Both the position numbers and the translations under genes were made by a program. Positions 25,869-52,139 of a stretch of 64,000 nucleotides of DNA are shown piece after piece (positions within the stretch are counted from its first letter, which is position 1; every line of letters begins with the position of its first letter). This DNA comes from Apteryx mantelli (taxonomy: Eukaryota; Chordata; Aves; Apterygiformes; Apterygidae). A model generated the notes under the pieces. It made no database searches. It was not told where the DNA came from and saw nothing but the letters and a program-made list of their open reading frames with translations. The stretch spans positions 66,090,501-66,154,500 of the forward strand of contig NC_089980.1 of assembly GCF_036417845.1 (NCBI RefSeq), given 5' to 3'.

Positions 25869-26650
25869 TGCTCTATTACTTTGGAGTTTTTTGGGTTTTT
25901 TTTAATGAATTTTTAGTTGACCTGAAATTTGGCACTTGATTTTAATATCTATCTTGTTTGCTTCCTACTAAGAAAATTAAGTCAGTTGATAAATTGGTGA
26001 AGGGACAGTGAGGGTGAGGCCTAAAGCTGACTTCCCTGTGCCTCTGCATAAACATACAGCCTTTTCAGAAGACTCAAAATAGCTTTCCACCCTGAGGGCT
26101 ACCATTTGTTTTAACTTCTGTGAAGTCACTTCTCAGCAGCTCAGACAGGATGCTGGCTGCCTTTGCACCCATAGATAAACTAATTCAGCTATCTTAAGTA
26201 GTGAGATGAAATTCAGGGTGTCATGAAGTCTTGAAATAACATTCTGCAGAAAAGGATAGAGGAGTAGCACAGACATTACACGTGCCTGCAAGCCCAAACA
26301 AAGCTGCCCAACCTGGTTCAGGTCCAGCAGGGCTGAGCATGCCTTGCAAGGAAAATATCACTACTAAACATTTGTGTTGCTAAAGAATTTCAAGCACTTT
26401 ATACCAGAACTTTCTTTTATGAATCCTTACTGTCATAAAAATTGTTAGCACTTGTAAACTTGTAATTGGCATGCTTACGATGTGCTTTTTGTATCCATGA
26501 CAGCAGTACTATGTAAAGTTTCAACCCCTCCCCCCCCCCCCAAAAAAAATTTCTACAACGTATTGGCTTACTATTACTGAGTAGGCCCAGTTTTCCCATA
26601 TTGATTTGTATTGTTAACAATTTTCAAATAAATGTTTGAATTGTTTATTA
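25869..26650 (+). other. GINM1: GINM1 3' UTR (inferred extent)
   Basis: Sequence from the stop codon to just past the AATAAA at 26627-26632. It includes a C-run followed by an A-run at about 26529-26548. The end is inferred from the signal, not observed. Confidence 0.6.
26627..26632 (+). terminator. AATAAA polyadenylation signal for GINM1
   Basis: A canonical hexamer 759 nt after the stop codon, followed within 30-40 nt by a T/G-rich stretch (GTTCATGTGTGC), as expected of a cleavage site. Confidence 0.65.
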
Positions 26651-27169
26651 GACTGCGTTCATGTGTGCATCTATATTTATCTACCAAGAACAGCAGTTTA
26701 TAGAACACATTAGATGTGTGGTGCTATTTCTGGTCTTTAGCTTTTGCTATTCTTTACAAAAATTGTTTGTCAGAAGAATGACTATAATAAAAAAAGAAGT
26801 AAACCTGACTACCTGGCATTTGACTGAGCACAGCTGACACTTGAGTGATCAGACTGTCCCTATTTGCAGAAGTTGTTAAGGTGAGGAGGAGAAGCTGGGA
26901 TTTTTTTTTTTTTTTGGTCCTCTTCCCTTTCCCCCTTAGAAATCTTATTAAACATCAGCTAATCTTTCCCTAAGATATTGAGGTACTTGTTTCTGTCACA
27001 AAACAGTTTAAGGCTGCATTTACTCAGAGTTGTCCCAGTAAAACTGTCAGTATTGCAGCAATAAGTAGAAAAAAATATTTGTAACTCCTGCTATTCTACA
27101 TCTTCAGATACTGTATCAGCAAGACATTGAACTGCCCTGCTGCCTTCTCTGAACCTCTGCCTTGCATGC

Positions 27170-27190
27170 AAAAAAAAAAAAAAAAAAAAA
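27170..27190. repeat. Poly(A) run
   Basis: Twenty-one A, with no recognisable retroposed body next to it. Confidence 0.9.
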
Positions 27191-28211
27191 GGCAGAGGAG
27201 GACTGTGGCATACATATACAGAAGACAATAGGGACCTTACCTTAAACTTCCACTTTTTTTTTTTTTCCTCCTTTTCCTCCTCCCTTCTAGTAGCCTGTGG
27301 ATTTGTACTTTGCATTCAGCTTCTTACACTCAGTGTCAGATACACAGCTGAGGAAAGCAGGATGATAAACAAGTGGAGCATGCAGGTGGTGCATCCCAAA
27401 TGGCTGGGTGCTTCAGGCCAGCGTGGAGAGTGAAACAAGTTCAAGTCTGATCTGGAATGAGTGGCAGTGATTGACATTCCTGAAATCATTAGCAGTGCTT
27501 TTCAGGACTCTGCCAGGAGAGAGCTACCAAAATGATCCCATAACAATTTAAGAGATAAGTGATGCTAAAGCTATGGAGGCATTTGAATTAAGAATGAAAT
27601 TGAGTGAAAAAACACATGAAAAGAGGTAGTTGTCCATGGCTGAACTGGAAACCATTAAGACTCCATAGGGGTGAACATGCAAGACCACCCAGGCAATAGG
27701 AAGAGTTGAAGCAAGACTTCAAACAGTTGTAGAGCAACTCCTCTACAAGTACATCAGAATGAGTTTTTTCTACTTTCTGAACATAACCCTAGCTGCTTCA
27801 TTAACATTGTTCAAATAGAAGCTGTGTATAAGACAGAAATTTAAGGTTTTAGAACAAAAGAAGGAGGGGCAGACAACACTTCTTCCTTACTACACAGACA
27901 TAATAGGGACTGCAACACAAATTCAGCAGCTGTTAGCATATGCTCTTTGCATTCCTGCTTATGAAACTATAAACCAAGCACCCGCACAGCGAGACCTGAC
28001 TGATCATTTATTAATGTTGCAGCTGTTCTGAATGGAGTTATAAGCCTGAAAAAGTATTGGCACTACTTCACAGTTTGGCTGATTTCAATGAGCTAAATAA
28101 TCCTCCTCTTATTCCTGTATTGTTTTCTACAAAAAAACCCAACAACAACAACAAAAAAACCCACAAAGCACAAGGAAAGAAATATTACCATCAGCTTAAA
28201 GAAATTCAGCT

Positions 28212-28249
28212 AAAAAAAAATATATATATATATAGAGAGAGAGAGAGAG
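28212..28249. repeat. A9(TA)n(GA)n microsatellite
   Basis: An A run passing into TA dinucleotides and then GA dinucleotides. Confidence 0.92.
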
Positions 28250-28332
28250 TGCAAATCTTGAGCAGGAACACAGTACTTATCAGATAGAATGTTGCTGCAT
28301 TGTGGAGCTAGAACTATGAAGTCTTTTAAAAA

Positions 28333-28333
<1 letters not shown>

Positions 28334-28377
<44 letters not shown>
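28334..28377. repeat. (AC)22 microsatellite
   Basis: Forty-four bases of uninterrupted AC repeat, the longest pure dinucleotide tract in the window and likely length-polymorphic. Confidence 0.95.
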
Positions 28378-28380
<3 letters not shown>

Positions 28381-30740
28381 GTGCTAGTGTTCTGCTTTAG
28401 CATGTGTATGGTTTCCTCCCTGAGGCATAAAAGTCTCACGCCTTTCAGAGGAGTGCTAACTTGAGCAGGGACAACTCTGAGCTGCAAGGCTCATTTTGTA
28501 AAATGATTTTAAAAACTCCTTATCAGAGATAATGCAATAGGAAGAGGCAACTGCTCCTGCATGCTGGTCACAGTAGCTCCCATTTTCCAGATACAGGAGC
28601 TGACAAGGCTATATACAGGTGCCAGCTAAGCAATCATTCTGTCAGACAGTAGTAGGTCATTAGGAAAGACATCTATACATCCTGTTCTCATTAACCCTAG
28701 TTCTCACTGCAGCTCTTCTCTTCTGTCTCACCCTCAGTGTCTCTCCACCCTTGAACAGGCCCAGTTAAGCAGTACTGGCTCTCACCTCCTTACAAGGACA
28801 CTTCACTGAAGGGGGTAGGTATCATCATGTTCTGCTTGCCAAAACAAGATGAACTGCTAAGCTATGAATTCAACATCTACTTCTTTATCAAATTAAGTAT
28901 TAAATAGACAGGTATTCATTTAGTTAATTCAGACTGAACATGGCTGGTTGAGCTGGAAAACCAAAATACTTCTTATTTTGTGAACTTGCAAGGTAAACAT
29001 GATAAAGTCACACTTGCAGTCTTACATGGCCCCTTATTGGATTGCTTTCAAGGACTAAGTCTTGTGTACTTTCCCTTTTTAGTGAGGTGTCAGATTCAAT
29101 ATTTTTGTTTGCTTGCACTTAACTGATTATGAGAAGAAATTCCACCTTGCAGCCCAATTGATAGCTATATATTCATCCTAACACACAGACAAAAAAGTAA
29201 GTATTAAGAGAACCCACTTCTTCAAAATGCCGCATCTTTCTATGAACTCTGGCACTTAACTCCATCCTTTTGAAAGGAAAGGGAAGAAGTTAATATGTTT
29301 CTCTTTTGGAGACCAAAGTCTCCACACTTGTGTACCTACCTGAAGTTCCTTCCTTCCTGGGTTCACCCCTGTCAGGTCCACCAGGGTATTCAAGAGCTCT
29401 CAACAGTATCTGCACCGCAGCACCTTGCTAGAATGTCTTGTCACCATGTCACTGCTGAAATTCCTCTTTCAATGTGTCCAACTACTCATGACATAGGGGT
29501 GAAGTTTAAGGACAGTAACAAGACCTTTGTAACAGTGGCATTTGTAGACCTGTGCACTGGGACCCGTTTGCCTTCTACTCAGACTGCCAGTTTTCCTTCT
29601 CATTGTCATTTGTCCTTTTCAGCTGCCTTGCAGCATCTGAAGAGACACATTAGCAGGAATTCAGCAGCTACACTTTGGTACTGTACCTAACTATCAGCTG
29701 AAACAAGTCTAGGCATATTTGGTTCATGAAGTTTCATGAATGTAGCTGTAAACAGAATTACAGCCATCTGGCTCTGGGGTGACATAGTAGGAAGAAGTGT
29801 TTTTGAAATGTAATAGGTATTTTAAAGGAGACTGGCAGAATGGCAGAGGTCTCAGTTACTATGACCAGCAAAGTTATGTTCAATAAAATCTAAAATTATG
29901 ACTTATGTGGTCACTGTCAAATTGTTTTCAGGAGAACTGTTTCTACATTCTACTTGTCAAATAATGCAAAAAGAGGGTTTAAACTGTAAATCAATTGTAA
30001 AATCCAAACTATAAGCAGGCCTCAACTGAGCACAAACATAGCATGCGCATTGCTTTTATCAGTATAGCCTTGACAGTAAAAATGCATAGTGCAAACCAGA
30101 ACTGTAGACTGGTAAGTCAGGGACTGAAGTTTACATTACAATACAAGGAGGAGGAAAAAAATTTCAGAAATAATGCCAATCAAGTTTCCATTTCCTCTCG
30201 GAATTACAGGCAGACTACACCTCTAGCATGTGACTCTGCACCACTGCTGGCTGCATGCAATTAGCCTACACTGACTGGATATGTTTTAATACTACTTAAT
30301 AGATACCGTTTTCCTGTGATGATCTTACACCTCACTTAAACTTAAGTTGATGCCAGTAACTGTGAGCAGTGTAAGGGCTGCTGTTCTAACTCTCAACCTT
30401 TGTACAGATTCTTTGATAATAGATTAAAAAGTTTAAGGCTAAAATTCTCTAGGATCAGCTGGCAAATCTTCATAACTGTGTCTTATTCCTACCATTTTCT
30501 GGTTCTCAGCATCCATCAGTCACTTAGCAGGGCTAGTTTCTTCACTGTTAAAATGCAGTTATTATACAAAAAACTCTCTGATGCAAAACTTACTGGAAGT
30601 TTTAAATTTAAGTCACATTTAAAAACCTTGAAGATCAAAGCAGATTCCATCAATAACTTCAACATTTGAGAAAGAGAGATAAGAAATAACTTCCAAGCTA
30701 GTTCAAAGAGAGCTGGAGAGAATTTGCATTTAAAAAAAAA

Positions 30741-30746
30741 TTTATT
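30741..30746 (-). terminator. AATAAA polyadenylation signal for KATNA1
   Basis: The minus-strand hexamer lies about 125 nt after the KATNA1 stop, followed by T-rich sequence. It implies a short 3' UTR. Use of further downstream signals cannot be excluded. Confidence 0.55.
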
Positions 30747-30870
30747 TAGCTATCTGTTGCTCTTAAATTTAATTACAAAAGTTAAAAAGAGCACTCAGTG
30801 CACTGACACACTACTTATTACTTCTGAAGCTGTTTTAAGATGTAAGGTGGCTTCTTCAAGATAAGACAAC

Positions 30871-45982
<15,112 letters not shown>

Positions 45983-45995
45983 GTTCAACATGAAG

Positions 45996-48900
45996 CTGAA
46001 AAAGATAAGGAATATTTATCTTAAGAAAAATCCCACAACCCAGGAACAGAACAGATTTTTCAACTATTTTCATATGATCACCACCTCACTAGGCCTATCA
46101 AAATACAGAAGCAGGAAGTAAATTGGTTAGAACAAGATTCTAGAAAAATTGCGATCAATATAGAATGGTAACTGGGCTTTTCTATTGCTACAGATGAAAC
46201 TTGTCACTCCATAAATTTTTTTTGTGTGATGAAGATTTTGTTGGAAAGTGTATACAAGACATACAGGTTTACAGGACTTGAGCCACAATCACAAGCTCTC
46301 TGCCACTCTTTATTCCTTTATTCTATTTAAGATGAGTGGATATTTCATTGTTAGCGCTACAACATTCTCCACACCATATAACACTTTTTTTAAAAAGGCA
46401 AAGTGTCCTTCCACCAGATGCATTAAGTTTTGTTAAATTTGTTGCCTTACCATTCCAGGTATATAAGTTTTACAGTCTGACTTTGCATTGTGGAAAACAC
46501 TAATTCTCTGTTAGTTTGATTTTACAATTTTTCAGTTTTATTTAATGTTTCTTTGAAACATTAAATATCCATCTTCCCTACCCTGCTTATCCCTTCCCAT
46601 CACCTTCATTATTACACTTAAAAAGAAATATGAAAAATATCAAGTTTGCTAAGATATCACTGAAAAGTAAGGGAAAGACAGAATTAAACATTTACTGTGT
46701 GGCTACACACTTTATTTAATACATCGCTCAAATCATGGCACTTCTTCCACAAAGTGTTTTTGGGGGAGCAGACATCACAGAATGGGACCACTTCCATTTT
46801 GCAGCATTAGTAGAATCCAAACTTTTAGATTAGAATAGCACAGAATTATGTATACAAATATAGTAATGGGTAGAAGCAGCAGACTTATTCACTGTCTACA
46901 TAGGAGGGTTCTTCTGCTCTTACCCATTACTTATACCTCCCCATCCCCTTCCGCTCCGATATCTGTGCCGTTTCTACTTCAGTTTCTCTTATACACCAAC
47001 TTCCCTGCTTTACTCCAAGCTTCATAGAACCAAGCACAATAAAAAACAACAAAAAACCCACAACACACCACACACATTAAAATAAGAACATAAACAAGCT
47101 TGCAAGGTCATCTTGCTCTCATTTTAGCACCTGCACCCAGTACCAGCAAGAAAAAATTGCAGGCAAGCAGTTACTGCTAAGCCCTAGGATGAAGCATACT
47201 TGATACAGATCAACTATTTAAAGAATGTAAGAGGTACTAAGTCTTTACTGCGCATGTGAGTTTAAGATTGAAAACATTTCAAGACCAGGTCATGGTCAAA
47301 TTTGGACACGTTATCAGAGGTTTCAGAAATCACGCTTCGTACACCAGATGATCCATTGCCAAATGTTAAGTCCTTGCTGTGAAGGGCAACTGCTAAATAC
47401 AAATCAAACATTGTAAGACTTGCACCCTTCCTTTTTTTGTTCTTTTCCCTCCCTCCCCAAGCAGTTTTATTCCTGGATATACAGCTGATCTGTTCTTGAG
47501 CCAACATCCTCTTATTCTTCCTTCATTCCTCTTTATTCCCCAAAGTTACTCTGAAGCAGACAGCTACCATGAAAAATTTCAGTCCAAATGGCAAAGCTTT
47601 GACAATAGCACAACTGAAGACAGGCCTTATTAACAGGTCATGAAAGGGAAATTGAAATATCAGCATCATCAACTGTGCCTATAATCACATTCTTTGCTAG
47701 TCTCTTTTCTTATAAAATAATTCCAATCTTGTCATATCATAATTTTCACAGAGGCATAATTAATTTTTTTCACCCTGTTTATTTAGGCAACAGCATTTTA
47801 CTTGTAATAAAAGTGTTGCAGCTAAGATGACACACACACACATTATATGTATATATGTGTGTGTGTGTATATATATATACACACACACGCACATATACAT
47901 ATGTAATAAAGAGCATTTTGTACTGCTTTCCAGTCAGTCTTGGTACACTCTGACAGCCCGCACCCCTCCCACATTCACTGACACACAGAACACATCTGTG
48001 GAGTCGAGTTTGGTATCTTGCTATCATAAAAACCTACACTGTAAAAATCTCCATCAGGGCAGAGATTCACTGAGCTAGACACAATGTCTACAAGTTGATA
48101 TGGTTAATGTGACCAGCAGTTACAATGACTGCCATATCCCAGCTTAATTAGGCTTTGGAGATGTAATTTGACTTTGGAGCTTTGTTGTTTTTACCTCAGG
48201 AAAAAGGGCCTTAAGATGTTTGTCAACCGCTGTGTGGATCATCAAACAGATATTACTATAGGTTTTTACTCCTATTTTTAGGAGCAAGCTTTTCCACTCA
48301 GGCTCATCCTACCAGATACACCTGTTTGCCCATCTTGAGAATTCTAACTGATGACTAACCCTGCTGAAATCACAAGTTGAGCAACAAGTTAATAAACATT
48401 TTAAAATCAAGTAATAGCAAGTTACTAAAGCCAAACCAGACTTTCAAACACAGTGAGAAGTCATATACAGCTTCTTACACTGAATGCTCTGGAGCAACCC
48501 AAGCAGAAAACCAATTCTGCTCAAATATCCAGATGAAAAAGCTTATAAGAGTAATTTTCTTTTGTAAAGGAGAAAATAGTAGGAATGAAAAGAAGCCAAA
48601 GAGCCCAAGTTGGAAAGACAGGAAAGCCTGGGTCCAGAATCATGGTATTCCATTACAAAAGAGCAAGTATGTTTTTTTAGGTGGGGGGGGGAGGAGGAGG
48701 AGAAGACAGGAAGGATGGAAAGAAAGAACAAACACAGAAGAAAAGTGAGTTAAGCATTACGCAGGGAAGAAAAGAAAAATTGCTCACTTAAATTTCTAAG
48801 GCTTCTAATGTAACTAAAGTAGTAATTAAAAAAAAATATATATATATAAATTTCATCAGTGGATCAGGGTAGTAAAGATGCGCGAGAATTTAGTTGAAAC

Positions 48901-51106
48901 TAGCAAAACGTAATTTAATTTGTCGCTTCCCATTGAGTCATAAGAGCAGAAGAGCTTAACGCGGCTTCCAAACACAAGCCTCTTGTGTACAAGTGGGGCA
49001 GAATTAAGCTACTGCCTCTGCTTGTGTCCGGACATGCCACTGCTAATGCCACTTGCATACAAGTGGCAGGAGCTGATACACTAATGCTAGGCTATGGGCT
49101 TACTGTACGTGTAACTGAAGATGCTGAAGCACCTCCAAGACAGGAAATATGGAGCTAGAATAGCCTGAAAGGGATGTGTGCAAGAGGTATGAGTACATAT
49201 AAATCCAGAGTTAAAGAAGACCAGAATGAATTTAAAAAATAATACTAAAATAATCTAATCCCAAATCACTTAACAGTTTTTACTTTAAAGTATTTACAAA
49301 TACCTAGAACTACCACGTAACAGGATGTCAAAACAGCAAGGCAGCCCTTATCAATTATGACCATTCCATGAATCATACCCAGTAAAGTTATCTACGTTCT
49401 AACAGCAACTAAAATAGTAATGAGCTTGTAAAATTTACACCAAACAGAACACAAATAACCCAGGCATTTTGTCTTGTAAATTTAATTCTACACTGTATAT
49501 ACATAGACATACATACCCCCCCCCCACAGAGTAAAGGCTTTGTGATAAGAACACCTGTTCAATACACTGACTATGAATATTTATAGTTCCCAGAGATAAA
49601 TGCAATAGAAATTCATCAAATTCCCCACCTCAAAAACCCATCTCTAGTAGCAGAATTCATTTTATTATTTGCTCCAAGCACCTGGAATACTTCCAGAGCT
49701 TGAAACAGGCAAGAACAGCATGGGTCAAAACCTAACAAAGTTCAAGATACCTAAGTCTTGAGAATCAAGTTTTGGAACTTATTTTTGTATTGTGTTTTAA
49801 GATAACAGCCTCACAATGACTTTAAAGAATTGTCAAGTATCTAAACTTGTTCACATTCATTCAGTAAGATTTTTGGAAGCCTACGTTAAAGTTGAGCATG
49901 ATCTCAATACTGTTTCACAAATAAATCCCACACAAATATATAAGATCGATATTCAGATGTTGGGAGGGAAGATTAAGGTTGGGACCTACTAGTTACTATG
50001 GAGATCCATCAGCTATTCTGCTCATTTAGAGAAGAGCACAAATAGTAAGAGGAAGTATTTCAGAAGAGTGCTTCAGCATACAATCTGGATGTTTGGACTA
50101 TACCAGAGCCTGGATTTTGGCAGTGTACACTTTTGCATTATTTGACATCAAAACCTGCATATCAGACTGAAAGCAACCATGAATATTCAGGAAGTTCAGG
50201 AAGTTCAGCAAAACAGAAGATAGGAGAAAAAAAAAAAAGCAAACAAACAAACAACCCCCCCCCCCCAGAAGTAATAGCTTTTAGGAATCAGGTTTTGCTC
50301 ATGACAGTGGCCTGTGACTGTACTGTATCACCTATGAGTTCCCCTTCAGCTTTAACATTCTGCTTCAAAACACTCCTAGCAATATTTGCTATTAGCAGGC
50401 AATTTTGTTCATTGCTTTGGTAATATTAGCTGCCAGACTTATTGGATATTAAACAAACTTTCTCATTTACTTATTACACTTAACAGTAATAGTAGTGAAA
50501 GAAAAACATCAGCAACCATGAACATAAACATACCTAGCTTTCTGTTTATACAGAAGAAAAATTCATTAGACTGTCTGCCAACAGTGGTTCTCTATTTTAT
50601 ACTTTCAAGACTGAACCTTTCAAAAAGACTCATATTATTCACTCCCACTTAACAGGGGCTGACATTTTTTTAGATAGCCTGTATCAACATACAGAGCTTT
50701 TCAGTTAGTAAGTTTAGAAGGGTATGCTGCAGAATGGACTTCTAAAATCGATGCCTACTGCTTCCCTCTGTTAGGGGAAAAACCACTGGCATAGTTTCCC
50801 AAAAGCTTATTTGGCTTTTTTTTAAAAAAAAAGGGGAGGGGGAGAGGGGAGAGAAATGAGCAACACAAAGTAAAATACAAGAGACACTAGCTTCTCAACA
50901 CATCAGCACACCTAGTTTCACTTCCTAATGTTACAGTGATCAGCAGCCATGCACCTGCAGACAGTCACATTTCAAACGCTTTAAGGAGAACACGACGATG
51001 CTCTGCGTGACTCTGAGTACGTGGAAGTTTAAGTTATGACATAGGAGCGACAACTACAGTGTAACGGCTCACAGATGTCACGACAGCAATAACCGCGGCA
51101 ACTCAC
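45996..51106 (-). other. KATNA1 intron 1 (5' UTR intron)
   Basis: An intron of about 5.1 kb between the first coding exon and the CpG-island exon. It contains a CA/TG/TA palindromic microsatellite (47829-47904), a G-rich/GA-rich patch at about 48681-48724 and a C13-type run near 50257-50268. No coding exon was recognised. Confidence 0.65.
47829..47904. repeat. (CA)/(TG)/(TA) palindromic microsatellite
   Basis: CA, TATATG, GTGTGTGT, TATATATA and ACACACAC blocks follow each other, so long parts are mutually complementary. Confidence 0.9.
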
Positions 51107-51170
51107 ATTCTCCAAAGCAGCGTCCGGTCTCTGGGTCGTGGGACGCAGGAGCCAGGCTCATGCCGCCGCC
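51107..51170 (-). other. KATNA1: Probable KATNA1 non-coding exon 1 (3' boundary)
   Basis: On the minus strand GGAGAAT is followed by the strong donor GTGAGTTG at 51106. This is a good candidate for the 5' UTR exon spliced to the acceptor before 45995. Its 5' end is not readable and may extend well into the island; the upper limit given is nominal. A second possible donor (GTGAGC, exon end 51545) exists, so this call is an inference. Confidence 0.42.
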
Positions 51171-51780
51171 CAGCGCCGGCCGGGACCTCGAGAAGCGAGG
51201 GCGGGCGCCAGAGACCTGCCGGGCGAAAACGGCAGCGCTTCAAGCGCCCCGCCGAGACCGCGCAGCCAGAGCCCGGCCGCGGCTCGGCTCGCCCCGCGCA
51301 GCCTCCCTCTCGCCCCTAGCCCCCGTCCCAGGCCGGCGAGGCAGGCTCCCCTGGCCGCGACGCCGGTGAGCCGGGCCGGGCCGAGGCGCGCCGCAGGCGG
51401 CGGCAGGAGAGAGGGGCCCCCGCGCCCCCCAACCGCCCCAGCGCGAGGGGGACGGCTGGGGCAGCGCGAGACCCCCGAGAGCGGGAGGGGCGTCACCGGC
51501 TGCCGGTCCGCCGGGAGAAACCACCGCGGCTCCCGCTCGCTCACCCACCCACCCACCCGTCTCTGGAGCTCGGCCCCGCCGCGGCGGCAGCTCCCCGGCG
51601 CCGCGACCCCCCCCGCTGCTCCCACCACCTTCCTCCTCCGGCCGGGCCCCGCCGCGGACCCGCCCCGCCCCCGCTTTGCCCGCCTCCTGCCGCCGCCGCC
51701 GGTTTGAAGGCAGATCCGGCTGCGTCACTTCCAGCCAGGCACCGCGGGGGCAGGGGGGAGGTGACTCTGGCGGCCGAGCC
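51107..51780 (-). promoter_or_regulatory. CpG-island promoter of KATNA1
   Basis: Dense CpG and GC sequence with GC boxes. A minus-strand GGAAGTGACGCA motif (51721-51734 region) combines an ETS site and a CRE-like half. There is no TATA box. Its position upstream of the first KATNA1 coding exon makes it that gene's promoter. Long open frames here on both strands are a by-product of high GC. Confidence 0.75.
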
Positions 51781-51907
51781 GGGCTGATGAAACGTTGGTG
51801 TCCGAGAATTTTTTTTTGTTTTTTCTGTTTTAGCGCTATTACAATTGGCATCGGTGAGATCGTCTTAAAAAAAAAGGGGGGGGGTTAGATGAGAAACAAA
51901 GAGCTGC

Positions 51908-51978
51908 TGTATTGGTTGGGAACCGAACCCGGGACTCCCGCCTGGCAGGCAAAAATTCCACCACTCAACCACCAATGC
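51908..51978 (-). pseudogene. tRNA-Gly(GCC)-like sequence, probably degenerate
   Basis: The 71-nt minus-strand sequence begins GCATTGGTGGTTGAGTGGTG and aligns end to end with eukaryotic tRNA-Gly-GCC. The anticodon loop CTGCCAG has GCC at 51946-51944. The A box (TGGTTGAGTGG) fits the consensus. Defects are visible. The T loop reads TTCGGTT instead of TTCGATT (A58 lost, which also damages the B box). The T stem has two C-A mismatches, the acceptor stem has a C2-A71 mismatch, and the anticodon stem relies on three T-G pairs. A T-rich stretch follows about 40 nt downstream. It is most likely a tRNA pseudogene, though weak activity is not excluded. Confidence 0.72.
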
Positions 51979-52139
51979 TTGCGCGGGAAAACCTCCCTGC
52001 CTCCGTCACTCATGCCCAACTCCACCCGCTGGCGCTCGCGAGCTGAACACTGCGCCTGCGCCGCCTTTCAAATGGTATTACTAACACAAACTGCGACAAA
52101 CAGTCGACGGAGCTAAGATCAGCCTGTGAAGAGGATTCG

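Larger units (their letters stand above)
26660..30710. other. Intergenic region between convergent GINM1 and KATNA1
   Basis: A 4-kb spacer with an A21 run (27170-27190), (TA)n(GA)n (28212-28249) and (AC)22 (28334-28377). The longest open frame (29295-29690 plus, 131 codons) has no recognisable domain and is not supported as a gene. Confidence 0.7.

Noticed and set aside
27170-27190. A21 run considered as the tail of a processed pseudogene
   Set aside because: No retrocopied coding sequence was recognised upstream and no target duplication was found.
29295-29690. 131-codon plus-strand open frame between GINM1 and KATNA1
   Set aside because: No recognisable family, no CpG promoter, no splice pattern, and a length compatible with chance in 64 kb.
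48377-48748. 123-codon plus-strand open frame in KATNA1 intron 1
   Set aside because: Lys/Arg/Gly-rich translation of A- and GA-rich low-complexity DNA; no homology recognised.
51138-51851. Long overlapping open frames on both strands (up to 203 codons)
   Set aside because: They lie in the KATNA1 CpG island, where high GC removes stop codons. Composition is Ala/Arg/Pro/Gly-rich in every frame, with no domain and no splice support.
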